From positions 1 through 64,000 of the forward strand of contig JACRJM010000006.1 in the NCBI GenBank assembly GCA_016219965.1: a stretch of 64,000 nucleotides of DNA, in the 5' to 3' direction. The translations under genes were made by a program, and so were the position numbers. Position 1 is the stretch's first letter. The number at the start of each line of letters is the position of its first letter. Positions 51,393 through 60,584 of the stretch are shown in pieces. The notes under the pieces are model-generated. The model ran no database searches, was not told where the DNA came from, and worked only from the letters and a program-made list of their open reading frames with translations. This stretch comes from Candidatus Schekmanbacteria bacterium (GTDB taxonomy: Bacteria > Schekmanbacteria > GWA2-38-11 > J061).

Positions 51393-54029
51393 TTAAAATT
51401 TGGTCTCCAACCCCCAAACATACCTCGCCACATTGGACGGTATTCCGCCATTTTCAAAATAGAGCTTGCTGAAAACGTTCTCTATGGAAAAGGTAAGTTT
51501 CGCCTTGCCATTAAATAAAGGCTGCGCCATCTTGAAATCCCATATCCAGTGCTCGGGTTGCGGAAGTGTTCCGCCGGGATACACAGCAGTCACAAAATGA
51601 GTGGTGCTCTTAAAGCGCCCCTCTACATCAACTCTCAGGTCGAATGGAAAAGTATAACCGGAACCTACTTTGAATATATGGGTAGGATACCACTCGAGTC
51701 TGTTGCCTTGCTCAAGAAGTGGTCCTATTGGTATCCCGTCAGCAGCAATGAAAAGTCTCTGAGGAGTTCCCTGACTGAAGTCAAAAGGATTGGGATTTCC
51801 TACAATAGCCCTCTGGAACAGGTACGAAAGTGAAATCTGCCAGTCTTTTGTTGGATTTATTTCAACAGATGTATCAAATCCCTGGAAAACAACATTAGGT
51901 CCGTTTATATAAGTATTGCTCCTTTGTTGTTCAAAATTCTTGCCAGTGGCTGCCTGTGCTGCTCTTGAAATACCAAGAACCTGTTCCGAATAAGCCGCAC
52001 CGTCTGCAAATCCCAATGACTGCAGGGTCACGGGAAGTTCAAAATCCGAGTAATCATCATAGAAGTATGCGATATCGCCATTTACATATTTAGTCGAGAA
52101 CTTGAATCCGAGTTCGTATGTCCAGTTAATTTCCGGATCTAAGGCAGGATTCCCGAAAGAACGTCCATTTGACTGAGCAAGTCCGAATTTTCTTGCAAAC
52201 TCAGGAAACCTTCTTGCCCTTCCAATTGAAAAACGGAAACTCGTGCCCGGAGAAATCTCATAATTAAATCCAACACGAGGTGAAAACTCATCATCAAAAT
52301 CATCGATAAACGTTGTAGCCTGGTCCCATCTGCCGCCAACTGAAAATGTCAGGTCCTTTATAACAAGCATATTCTGAAAAAACAGGGAATGAATATTCCT
52401 TTTAACGCTCGGCTGTACATAACTTAAGGTGGGCGATGAGCTTTTTGTCCATTGATATTCCTGGCCTATTGTAAGCGTGTCGCCATCTAAAATGTCAAAT
52501 TTGTAGCTTAAGTCATTTGCAAATGTGAAGCTCCTGTTTAACATAAAGTCAGGGGCAGGTGAAAATGGGCCACCTCCTCCTACGAAACCGTCTTTCAAAC
52601 CAGATACCGCTTCCGTCTCCTTATCATAGTCAATAAAATCATTCACAAATAGGAAATCAGCGATATCAGTGCTTTTTATTAGTCCCATCCTGAAATTGTA
52701 AGTAAGATTCGGGGTGATATCCCATTTGTCAATTATGTTAAGAGCATCCCTTCTGTTAAGTATCCTTAAGCCTGACTGGAGAAATGTTTCACTTGGTATT
52801 GATATAGGTATGTTTCCGGGAGAGAATATGCTGTAGGAGTTAAGAAAGGAATAACTCGGGTTGATTCTCAGCTTATTCCCTTTGAACAGATTAATGCCAA
52901 GGCTAGCACTTGCTGAATATCTCTCAGCCTTGTCATGGTCACCAACATCAAAAAGCTCGTTGACATTTTTCCCCAGCATAAAAGGGATTTCCCTTCTGTT
53001 GAGAAGAACCTTCGTACCATCAGGAAGACGCCCTTGCCCGGGATGGCTTTTGGCAAACAGGCTGTAAGCGCTTCCAACCTTATTGGTATCTGCGCTCGTA
53101 ATACCGCTTGTATGGGCATACGCCACGCTTAATGCATAATCAAAATACTTATTTCCCCAGCCGTGACTGAAGGTATAACTTTCATATAACTCTCTTTCAG
53201 CCCTGCTTCTGCGCTGGAATGTCCCGAAACTTGCTCCTGCAGATGTATAAGGTTTAGTCTGCCCTTTCCTCGTTATGATATTTATGACACCCGCTGCTGC
53301 CTGACCACCGTACTGTGCTGATGAAGCACCTTTTACAACCTCGATCCTCTCGATGTTCTCGGAAGGTATCTGGTAAATGTTCGCATATCCTGACGCAGGG
53401 TCATTTGAAGGTATGCCGTCAACAAGGAGAAGTATCCCGCTTGATGCGGTACGCGGAGGGGTTGCAGTCCTTCCTCTTATCTTTATCGTCTTGGTAAAAG
53501 GAGATGAGCCGCTTTCCATCTGTACACCCGGGGTATAAGCAAGAAGATCAGCAGCATTTGTTGCAACCGGGACTTTCTCAATATCCCTGGAAGACACTAC
53601 AGCAACCGAAGCTGTTGTCTTTGAAAGGGGAATATTAAGCCTTTCTCCCGTGACTACGACTTCCTCACCTTTGATGGCAAGGGCTTCCTCCATTTTTAAA
53701 TTGACTTTGGTTGTTTCCCCTTCAAGTACTGTTACATTCAATGCCTCAGAGGGTTTATATCCTAAAAGTTCAGCCCTTAGCTTATATGTGCCGGGTTTAA
53801 GACTTATCTCATATTCTCCCTTTTCATTCGTATAAACGATAATGTCCGTTCCTTCTACGGTTACAGCTATACCGGGAAGAGGCGTTTTGCTTGCCTCATC
53901 TGTGACAGTGCCTGAGATATTTCCTTTTTCTGCCGCAAAGGAAGCTAAAGTGCCGGAAAAAGATAAAATCAAAAATAAAGCAAAAAGCACGGCAAACCAG
54001 TATCTCCCCCCTAAAAACCTGAAAGTCAT
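51393..54029 (-). CDS. TonB-dependent outer-membrane receptor 3 (carboxypeptidase-regulatory domain + plug + barrel)
   Basis: An 878-residue receptor closely related to receptor 1 along its length. Signal peptide to about residue 32 (LASFAAEKG), carboxypeptidase-regulatory-like domain (GNISGTVTDEASKTPLPGIA), TonB-box-like EEVVVTGER, plug (LLVDGIPSNDPASGYANIY; VVKGASSAQYGG), and a barrel ending in LETKF. The start is preceded by GGAGGACACCGC. It is 13 nt after the MFS gene, so co-transcribed with it, and directly followed by receptor 2. Confidence 0.95.
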   Translation of the reverse strand: MTFRFLGGRYWFAVLFALFLILSFSGTLASFAAEKGNISGTVTDEASKTPLPGIAVTVEGTDIIVYTNEKGEYEISLKPGTYKLRAELLGYKPSEALNVTVLEGETTKVNLKMEEALAIKGEEVVVTGERLNIPLSKTTASVAVVSSRDIEKVPVATNAADLLAYTPGVQMESGSSPFTKTIKIRGRTATPPRTASSGILLLVDGIPSNDPASGYANIYQIPSENIERIEVVKGASSAQYGGQAAAGVINIITRKGQTKPYTSAGASFGTFQRRSRAERELYESYTFSHGWGNKYFDYALSVAYAHTSGITSADTNKVGSAYSLFAKSHPGQGRLPDGTKVLLNRREIPFMLGKNVNELFDVGDHDKAERYSASASLGINLFKGNKLRINPSYSFLNSYSIFSPGNIPISIPSETFLQSGLRILNRRDALNIIDKWDITPNLTYNFRMGLIKSTDIADFLFVNDFIDYDKETEAVSGLKDGFVGGGGPFSPAPDFMLNRSFTFANDLSYKFDILDGDTLTIGQEYQWTKSSSPTLSYVQPSVKRNIHSLFFQNMLVIKDLTFSVGGRWDQATTFIDDFDDEFSPRVGFNYEISPGTSFRFSIGRARRFPEFARKFGLAQSNGRSFGNPALDPEINWTYELGFKFSTKYVNGDIAYFYDDYSDFELPVTLQSLGFADGAAYSEQVLGISRAAQAATGKNFEQQRSNTYINGPNVVFQGFDTSVEINPTKDWQISLSYLFQRAIVGNPNPFDFSQGTPQRLFIAADGIPIGPLLEQGNRLEWYPTHIFKVGSGYTFPFDLRVDVEGRFKSTTHFVTAVYPGGTLPQPEHWIWDFKMAQPLFNGKAKLTFSIENVFSKLYFENGGIPSNVARYVWGLETKF

Positions 54030-54042
54030 GCGGTGTCCTCCA

Positions 54043-55386
54043 TTATTTTAAAACTGCTTCTGCGGCCCCAAGATTTTCAGCATTTGCTGTCAATGTGAGT
54101 TCTGCCTCACATTTTTTCCTTACAACCAGTAACCAGACGATGAAAAGTACGTTAAGAATAGCTTTGAACATGAACGCGAACTGGGTCGAGAATATATCGC
54201 GGATAACTCCTGCCGCCTGCAAAAGTAATATTAACCCTACTGACTGGACTGTATTCAGCCCGCCCATAACAGTGCCGACCAGATACCTCGGTGCTGCATC
54301 TGCCGCAAGTGTATTTGCGCCGATCACCACTCCAGACATCCCGAATCCTATAAGACCTATTGGCAATGCTACAGCATATGAAAAGGGATTATCAACAAAA
54401 TACAGCAGACCAAATCCTATGGATGCGCTTGCCATGGAAAGGATTATTGTTGCTACGCGGCCTATCTTATCCACAAGAGGACCTGCTACAACATTACTAA
54501 GCATTGCCATTACTGCAAAACCCATCATTATAAGTCCACCGATACCGGTTGCTTTGACAGGGGTTAATCCATGTTTTTCTGCTGCCGTGACGAGCCAGAC
54601 CATCATGAGAAGCCGGATTATGGGCGTATCCGCACGGCCTATGAAAGTAGCGGCATAACTCACTTTCAACGGTGTTGATTTTTTTACAAGTGCCATGAGC
54701 TCTTTGAATCTGCCGGGCTGTTTTTTCTTCTCCTCTGACATCCTGTCAACCAGCCCTGCCCAGATAACAATGGATGCAAGGAAGGCAACTCCCGCCGCAA
54801 CAAGGAAGCTGTTGTATATCCCGAATACCCTGGGCATCTGACCTATTGCACCGAAGGAAAGGATAGTGCCAAGTCCCATCGCTATTCCATACATAGCCAT
54901 AGCTTTTCCGCGGCTTGATGGATTGGTATAATCAGCAATGAGAGGACTGAAATGTGGCCAGGTAAATATAAGGGCAACTCCCAGAATGAATCTTGTCACA
55001 TAGACAGCATACTCTGGTGACAATCCGACTATCATGCCCAATTCTTTTGAATAGCCAAAACTGATTATGAAAAGCCCTGTGATGGCTGCACCTGACATGA
55101 GCATAATCCTTCTTCCAAGTCTGTCGGAAAGAAATCCAACATAGCCTGCAAGGAAAAGCGAAGCCACCTGGCTTAAATTCTGTAAAAGCGAATTTATTGA
55201 GCCTGCCTTGCTGTCTGGAATACCTATTATCTCTTTCAGGAATACAGGCTGTATGACAGCCGGGAAAACCATCAATACATTTACAAGAAAAGCAGCAGTA
55301 TAAAGGAAATAGAAATTCCTTCTGGTTACCCCAGAAGGAATTTCTATACCAACGAATTTTGAATTAGTTTTACTTTGCTCTGTCAT
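54043..55386 (-). CDS. Major facilitator superfamily transporter 2
   Basis: A 447-residue transporter with 12 helices, motif A as GFLSDRLGRRIML and its repeat VDKIGRVATI. It is a paralogue of the MFS at 7449 (shared FLKExIGI, DYT-xx-SRGKAMA and surrounding helices). It lies immediately upstream of receptor 3 and downstream of the cytochrome-PNPOx gene. Confidence 0.9.
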   Translation of the reverse strand: MTEQSKTNSKFVGIEIPSGVTRRNFYFLYTAAFLVNVLMVFPAVIQPVFLKEIIGIPDSKAGSINSLLQNLSQVASLFLAGYVGFLSDRLGRRIMLMSGAAITGLFIISFGYSKELGMIVGLSPEYAVYVTRFILGVALIFTWPHFSPLIADYTNPSSRGKAMAMYGIAMGLGTILSFGAIGQMPRVFGIYNSFLVAAGVAFLASIVIWAGLVDRMSEEKKKQPGRFKELMALVKKSTPLKVSYAATFIGRADTPIIRLLMMVWLVTAAEKHGLTPVKATGIGGLIMMGFAVMAMLSNVVAGPLVDKIGRVATIILSMASASIGFGLLYFVDNPFSYAVALPIGLIGFGMSGVVIGANTLAADAAPRYLVGTVMGGLNTVQSVGLILLLQAAGVIRDIFSTQFAFMFKAILNVLFIVWLLVVRKKCEAELTLTANAENLGAAEAVLK

Positions 55387-55403
55387 TTATTTATTCCAAT
55401 CCC

Positions 55404-56162
55404 TCATTTTTCCCAAAGCTGATAAGGTGAAAACCCTTCTTTCATAAGTGAGGAATCAAAATAAATTATCCTTTCAACATCTATCCTTGTCATAATCATT
55501 CTTTTCAAAGCGCGGTCAGGAGTTACTCTGTAAAAGACATATTTTTTTGCAAGATCACTAAATTCCGCGGTACCAGGCTCATAAGGAGTTGCCTTGCCAA
55601 AAACCTGAACACTCTTCCACCAGCGGACCGAAGGAGGTGTTGGTCCTTCGATGGAACCTTCATAATGTACCATGCTTACAAGTGAGTTCTTCGTAAGCTC
55701 TGTCATCTTTTCAGTTCCCTTTTCATTGGAGCAGATGAAGATATGCTCATCAGGAACAAGGGTAAAGTCAGCAGTAGTTGCCGTAGGATAATATTTGCCG
55801 TCTTTTTCTCCAACTGTTGCCATCACGAAACGCTGCCTGTTGGGAAGAAAATCAGAGATCTTTTTCCAGAGAGCATCTTTTGGCATCTGAGCATAGTTGT
55901 TAATCCATGTTTTAGTTGCTGTTGACTCTGCATCGTACTGAACTTCATGGCATTCAGAGCAGGTCATTGATATTTCAACATTCGGGTGGTTCGGGATTTT
56001 TTTATCCGTTGCTTTTATTGCAGCAGGCTTTACTTTTGTTTCAGCAGGTGCACTTGCCGCTGAAGCAGCTCCCGGTTTTTCGTCAGCAGCAAAAAGACCA
56101 GCAGAATAAAAACCTAGAGAACCGCAAAGCACAATCACCAACAGCCATCTGAGTCTCGTCAT
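55404..56162 (-). CDS. Periplasmic monohaem cytochrome c / PNPOx-like fusion
   Basis: A 252-residue exported protein from the ATG at 56162, preceded by GGAGGA. Signal peptide to about residue 25. An Ala/Pro/Lys-rich linker follows, then a single haem c site C68-SE-C71-H72 and a split-barrel domain of the PNPOx/flavin-reductase type at about 95-215 (RQRFVMATVGEKDGKYYPTATTAD). The C-terminal 40 residues are a helical tail. A c-type haem next to a flavin- or haem-binding barrel is uncommon. Sits between the MFS gene and apbE. Cytochrome c maturation may use ccdA at 30542. Confidence 0.8.
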   Translation of the reverse strand: MTRLRWLLVIVLCGSLGFYSAGLFAADEKPGAASAASAPAETKVKPAAIKATDKKIPNHPNVEISMTCSECHEVQYDAESTATKTWINNYAQMPKDALWKKISDFLPNRQRFVMATVGEKDGKYYPTATTADFTLVPDEHIFICSNEKGTEKMTELTKNSLVSMVHYEGSIEGPTPPSVRWWKSVQVFGKATPYEPGTAEFSDLAKKYVFYRVTPDRALKRMIMTRIDVERIIYFDSSLMKEGFSPYQLWEK

Positions 56163-56286
56163 ACAACATTCCTCCAAAATTAAAAGTTAGAGTGGGTGCT
56201 CGAAAATCAAATTTATCTTAAACCAATTGTAAAAAATGTGCAAATTTTTTTTACACTATATTTACACCAAAAAAATCAATTAGTTC

Positions 56287-57312
56287 CTACTCGATTTGAA
56301 CACCTGAAAATCTTTTTCGAACCCATTTATTGAAAACCACGCGTCCATCATTCTCAATTATTATTACACCTGTGCCGCCAATCTTATCAGCAAAATCCTT
56401 CCCTTCCTCAGGGCCCATTACAAAAACAGACGATGAAAGACCATCTGCATCTTTTATTGTTTTTGCGATGACAGTAACACCGTGGCATCCTGTCGCAGGC
56501 ATACCGGTTCTTGGATCAAAGATATGATGAAAAGTTTTCCCTTCATTTGAAAACTTCCGTTCATAGTCGCCTGATGAAAACACTGCCATATCTGTAAGAG
56601 GCAGGATTGCAAGAGGTGTTTCAGGGTTTCCCGGATTCCTCACAGCTACATTCCAGAGGTTTCCGTCAGGCTTTTCCCCCCAGACATAAACATCTCCGGA
56701 ACCATTGATTAGTCCTGCCTGTATTCCATTATCTTCGAGGACCTCATACCCTTTTTCCAGGATGTATCCTTTCGCGATACCTCCGAGATCAATCTCAATG
56801 CCAGGTTTAATGAAACGGAGCATTTTTTTTACGCGATCCAGTTCGATAAACTTATAGCTCACATACCCCATGGCATTGCGCTGTTCTTTTTCCGAAGGTT
56901 CCAGAGGATTACGCGAATAAAAATTCCAGAGATGCAGAAGCTTTCCCACAGTAATGTCAAATGCCCCGTTTGTCTCTTTAGAAAGACTCTGCGCTCTTGA
57001 TAGCACTTCAAACATTTCATCAGAGACTTTAATCCATTCCGTAGAGCTGTTCCTGTTTATCTCCGATACTTCACTGTCATCTTTCCAGTTGCTCAGCATC
57101 CTGTCGAGGCGTTTCATTTCTTCAAATGCTTCCATTGCGGCGTTTTGGGCGGTATTCTCGTCACTGCTTCTAAGCGTAAGCTCGACCTGCACACCCATTA
57201 CGAAATCACGGTAAACATAAAGGGAATCATTGCTCCCTTCATGGAACTTTAAAGACGAGCACGAAGAAAGAATAATGGCAAACAACAAAAAAATAATATT
57301 TGCTCTGCGCAT
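56287..57312 (-). CDS. apbE: FAD:protein FMN transferase ApbE (lipoprotein)
   Basis: A 341-residue ApbE. The N-terminus has a lipobox (AIILSSCSSL), so the enzyme is tethered on the periplasmic side. IDLGGIAKGYILEKG and GDVYVWGEKPDGNLWNV are conserved FAD/Mg sites, and HHIFDPRTGMP and DADGLSSSVFVMG complete the pattern. It attaches FMN to Ser/Thr of target proteins. No FMN-binding-domain target (RnfG/NqrC type) is encoded in the window; the neighbouring cytochrome-PNPOx protein is a possible but unproven partner. Confidence 0.92.
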   Translation of the reverse strand: MRRANIIFLLFAIILSSCSSLKFHEGSNDSLYVYRDFVMGVQVELTLRSSDENTAQNAAMEAFEEMKRLDRMLSNWKDDSEVSEINRNSSTEWIKVSDEMFEVLSRAQSLSKETNGAFDITVGKLLHLWNFYSRNPLEPSEKEQRNAMGYVSYKFIELDRVKKMLRFIKPGIEIDLGGIAKGYILEKGYEVLEDNGIQAGLINGSGDVYVWGEKPDGNLWNVAVRNPGNPETPLAILPLTDMAVFSSGDYERKFSNEGKTFHHIFDPRTGMPATGCHGVTVIAKTIKDADGLSSSVFVMGPEEGKDFADKIGGTGVIIIENDGRVVFNKWVRKRFSGVQIE

Positions 57313-57375
57313 ACAAAATTAGAATTCAGATTTTCCTGGAATTGTCAACAGGCAGATTTGAATTGACGGCTAAGT

Positions 57376-57430
57376 GGTGGCAGGCTGCATATGAGCGCCT
57401 GAAGTTTGAAGCGAAATGCAGACTGCCACC
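57376..57430. repeat. GGCAGTCTGC hairpin repeat, copy 2
   Basis: Arms GGTGGCAGGCTGCAT and ATGCAGACTGCCACC (14 of 15 bp pair) surround a 25-nt loop with GAGCGC-TGAA-TTT-AAGCGAA, shared with copy 1 at 48829. It lies 2 nt past the AOR 2 stop, between it and apbE. Confidence 0.75.
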
Positions 57431-57432
57431 CC

Positions 57433-59313
57433 TTAATACGTGCTGAATACCTCATTCATTCCGTCTCTAAGCTCTTTCCAGTAGCGGCGGGCAGTATTGC
57501 GCTTATCATTTCTAAATCCGTCGCACCATTTTTTAAGCTCTTCATTGGACGGACTCTCCTGAAGATGCTTCTCAAGGTATTTTCCGACAATATCAATAAT
57601 CCTGCTGCTTTCCCAAAAGTGGGAGTGGTTTGACTCATTCATCGCAGAGACAAGCTTTAAGTGATGAGCAAAAAAATCTACTTTCATAGCAAAATAATCA
57701 TTGAATATTTCTTCTATAATGTCCTCAGCCCACCCCCGATGGAAACGGCACATTCCTGCGTTATCTATGGAAATCTCCTTTACCATACGTTCTGCATTCA
57801 GCCTGCCAAGCTCGCGCGGCTCATGGTAATCATATCCGTAATACTCAAAATATTTTCCCATTATGGACATAGGAGAGAACATACCTGGTGTCCAATACTG
57901 GTTAGGCACCATTGTGCCATACTCTCCGAAGGCATTAAAAACAGCATAATCTATTGTGTTTATGCCAACACTTTCATCCAGCTCCTTTGCGGCCTGTCTC
58001 ATACCAAGCCTGAAGTTCTTCCCCCATTCCTTAAAAAGTATCATGTCAATTATTTCTCTGGAAAGCCGCGCATTATTCTGCGAATCTTCTATAATCCTGA
58101 AGTTCTTGTAATCGAAAACCGGTTCACAACTTAACCTGAGGAGATCTTTTTTTATTATTCCTTTAGAGAGAAGTTCCATGACCCATGAAACCATGCCCCC
58201 TATCTCTATGGCATCAAATCCCATGGAATCAGCATAATACACGATTTCTTCAGCGGCTCTCTGGTCAAATATCCCGCAGTTGGGTCCTAATGCCTCGTAT
58301 GGCTCATAATCTTTTTTGTATTCCCCCCGTACCTTCTTACAAACTGCGACACAGGGTTCTCCGCAGGTAAAAAAACTCTTTTCCGCTATTATCTCGCTGT
58401 TGAACTGTTTTAGATAATGAGCTTTTATAAACCTCTCATGTATTTCAAGACGTTCTGCGTCTGTAAGATAAATGGAACTGTAATTGAAGCTGAAAAGAAG
58501 TTCTTTCAGGGAGGTAAAGTTAACACCAAATGTCCCTCCGGTATCAAACTTTGGGTCAAAGCGGTATTTTTTAGTGACCTCGAAATCCTTGAGTTTCATC
58601 TTCATCTGGTATTTATCCAGGAAGTAACGGTCAACAAGGGTCTTGTCCATCAGGTCATCGTCGATATAAGTGCCGCCGAATATTATGGCAGCAATATTAT
58701 GTTCCCTCAAAAGCTTAGACCCGAATCCGCCTCTTCCTGCCCAGCATTCAGCATTGGAAATCCCGTCACTCGTAATCTGAGAAGAGCAGATTGCACCGAA
58801 ATTTGTATGAAGTGCTGCCGGACCTGTTACAAGAATGCGCGGTGATTTTGAAAAGTGCGATAGATACCTGTCGTAAAGATAGGACTGAAGGGCTAAAGTG
58901 CCTTTAAGATTTTTATAGGACTTCCATATCTCCTGAAGTGCGGGCAAAGGCTCAATGTCTATATCTATCATCTCAGACCTGTCACGCTTGAGCTTCAGGA
59001 TGCTCGCCTGCGGACACTTCCCTTCGATGACAATAAAGTTTATTCCCAGGTCATCAAATACAAGGGCAGCTCCCCCCATTGTGGATACATAAAATCCTTC
59101 CCAGTGGGGGGAGCGTCCGCTGAATATAAGCCTGTTGGAGCCGGGGATAATGGAGCCGGCAAGCAAACCTCCTCCGATACAAAGCCCGTTCCGCTCCTGA
59201 TAGACTTTGAAACCATAGTCAACCGGGCCTATTACTTCGCCGCTCTCAAATTTTACAAGTCTGTAATAACCAGTTGCTGCATCTATATGCAGCGCTCTCA
59301 GAAGATGTGCCAT
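57433..59313 (-). CDS. Aldehyde:ferredoxin oxidoreductase family protein 2 (divergent)
   Basis: A 626-residue AOR-family protein with the N-terminal pterin-binding region (LLAGSIIPGSNRLIFSGRSP, then WAGRGGFGSKLL) and [4Fe-4S] ligands C317, C321 and C325 (CGEPCVAVC), with a distal Cys in DNAGMCRFHRGWAE. It is only distantly similar to AOR 1: it is about 45 residues longer and lacks a MoaD-like neighbour. Physiological substrate unknown. Downstream of rubrerythrin (45-nt gap) and upstream of apbE. Confidence 0.88.
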   Translation of the reverse strand: MAHLLRALHIDAATGYYRLVKFESGEVIGPVDYGFKVYQERNGLCIGGGLLAGSIIPGSNRLIFSGRSPHWEGFYVSTMGGAALVFDDLGINFIVIEGKCPQASILKLKRDRSEMIDIDIEPLPALQEIWKSYKNLKGTLALQSYLYDRYLSHFSKSPRILVTGPAALHTNFGAICSSQITSDGISNAECWAGRGGFGSKLLREHNIAAIIFGGTYIDDDLMDKTLVDRYFLDKYQMKMKLKDFEVTKKYRFDPKFDTGGTFGVNFTSLKELLFSFNYSSIYLTDAERLEIHERFIKAHYLKQFNSEIIAEKSFFTCGEPCVAVCKKVRGEYKKDYEPYEALGPNCGIFDQRAAEEIVYYADSMGFDAIEIGGMVSWVMELLSKGIIKKDLLRLSCEPVFDYKNFRIIEDSQNNARLSREIIDMILFKEWGKNFRLGMRQAAKELDESVGINTIDYAVFNAFGEYGTMVPNQYWTPGMFSPMSIMGKYFEYYGYDYHEPRELGRLNAERMVKEISIDNAGMCRFHRGWAEDIIEEIFNDYFAMKVDFFAHHLKLVSAMNESNHSHFWESSRIIDIVGKYLEKHLQESPSNEELKKWCDGFRNDKRNTARRYWKELRDGMNEVFSTY

Positions 59314-59358
59314 TAATCCTTCTCCTGCAGACGAAGTTGGGCATAAGATTTCTGCAAA

Positions 59359-59859
59359 TTACAGATCTATTTTTTTAAATGTACTCCCCTTAACAGCGCA
59401 AATAGGACAAGCCTCAGGAGCTTCCTTCTCGGAAGTATAACCACACACAGGGCAGACAAAATACGCATACTCATCTTTCGATGAATCAATTCCATCGAGT
59501 AGCTTCTGATAAAGTTCAGCGTGTCCTTTCTCAACCTGAAGCGCATAGCTGAAGGACCTTTCCGCTTCCTTGTTCCCTTCAGCCCTTGCCTGCTCAAGCA
59601 TCCCGGGATACATATTCTTGAATTCATGGGTTTCTCCTGAAACTGCCTCTTTCAGGTTATCTTTGGTACTGCCAATCCCTTTAAGGGCACGCAAATGATT
59701 GTGGGCATGAATGGTCTCAGCCTCGGCAGCAGCAAGGAACATCCGTGCAGCTTGTTTGAACCCTTCCTTTTTTGCCTTATCGGCGAATGCGAGATATTTG
59801 CGGTTAGCCTGTGATTCTCCTGCAAATGCAGCTTTTAGATTTTCTTCGGACTTTGACAT
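59359..59859 (-). CDS. rbr: Rubrerythrin
   Basis: A protein of about 166 residues. The N-terminal four-helix ferritin-like domain carries the diiron Glu/His ligands (FAGESQANRKYLAFA; AEAETIHAHNHLRAL; ALQVEKGHAELYQ), and the C-terminal rubredoxin domain carries FVCPVCGYT and ACPICAV for the Fe(SCys)4 site. It reduces hydrogen peroxide in anaerobes. The second ATG (59859) lies at a better distance from GGAGG than the one at 59868. Confidence 0.93.
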   Translation of the reverse strand: MSKSEENLKAAFAGESQANRKYLAFADKAKKEGFKQAARMFLAAAEAETIHAHNHLRALKGIGSTKDNLKEAVSGETHEFKNMYPGMLEQARAEGNKEAERSFSYALQVEKGHAELYQKLLDGIDSSKDEYAYFVCPVCGYTSEKEAPEACPICAVKGSTFKKIDL

Positions 59860-59987
59860 GATTGCCATCCTCCACGGTTAAAATAATTTTTTCAGTTTAC
59901 AAAAAAAACATGAATAAAAACATATAATAATTATATTAATAGAATATGCTTTGGTCAATCAAAGCGTAAATATGAGGAGGATTTGAA

Positions 59988-60569
59988 ATGATAAAATTTA
60001 ACGGTGTAAATCATCTTGCTATGGCAACGGGGGACATGGACAAAACTATCCGGTTCTGGCGAGACCTTCTCGGAATGAGGCTTGTTTCAGGACTTGGCCG
60101 GCAGGGGTACAGACATTATTTTTTCCAAATATCTGAATATGACCTGATAGCATTCTTTGAATGGGAAGCAGTTAAACCGGTAAAAGAAAAAGACCACGGC
60201 GAGCCTGTCAAAGGACCTTTTATTTTTGACCATGTATCCTTCGGAGTGGAAACAGAAGAAGCACTTTGGGAATTGAAAGACAAAATTTTCGCCGCAGGTT
60301 TTGAGGTTTCAGATGTAATAGACCACGGCTTCATACATTCAATCTATGCCTTTGATCCAAACGGCATCCCAATAGAATTCAGCCATAATGTGGAAGGAAT
60401 TGACGTGAGAAAGAATCCCAATATGGGAGATAATTCGTGTTCAACTGTTGCGAAAGAAGGGGCTGAACCTCAAGCAGGGAAATGGCCGGCCGTAACAAAT
60501 CCAACACCTTTGAAGGAACGAAAAATTTATCCCGGCGCAGGAAGCGAACTCTTCCATGGGAAGAAGTAA
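59988..60569 (+). CDS. VOC (glyoxalase/dioxygenase-fold) family protein
   Basis: A 193-residue protein with a vicinal-oxygen-chelate fold: FNGVNHLAMATGDMDKTIRF opens the first beta-alpha-beta unit, YHFFQISEYDLIAFFEW-type strands carry a metal Glu, and FDHVSFGVETEEAL opens the second unit. GAGGAGG precedes the ATG. A metalloenzyme or binding role is expected; substrate unknown. Divergent from rubrerythrin across a 119-nt region. Confidence 0.82.
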   Translation: MIKFNGVNHLAMATGDMDKTIRFWRDLLGMRLVSGLGRQGYRHYFFQISEYDLIAFFEWEAVKPVKEKDHGEPVKGPFIFDHVSFGVETEEALWELKDKIFAAGFEVSDVIDHGFIHSIYAFDPNGIPIEFSHNVEGIDVRKNPNMGDNSCSTVAKEGAEPQAGKWPAVTNPTPLKERKIYPGAGSELFHGKK

Positions 60570-60584
60570 AAAGAGAAAAAAATT

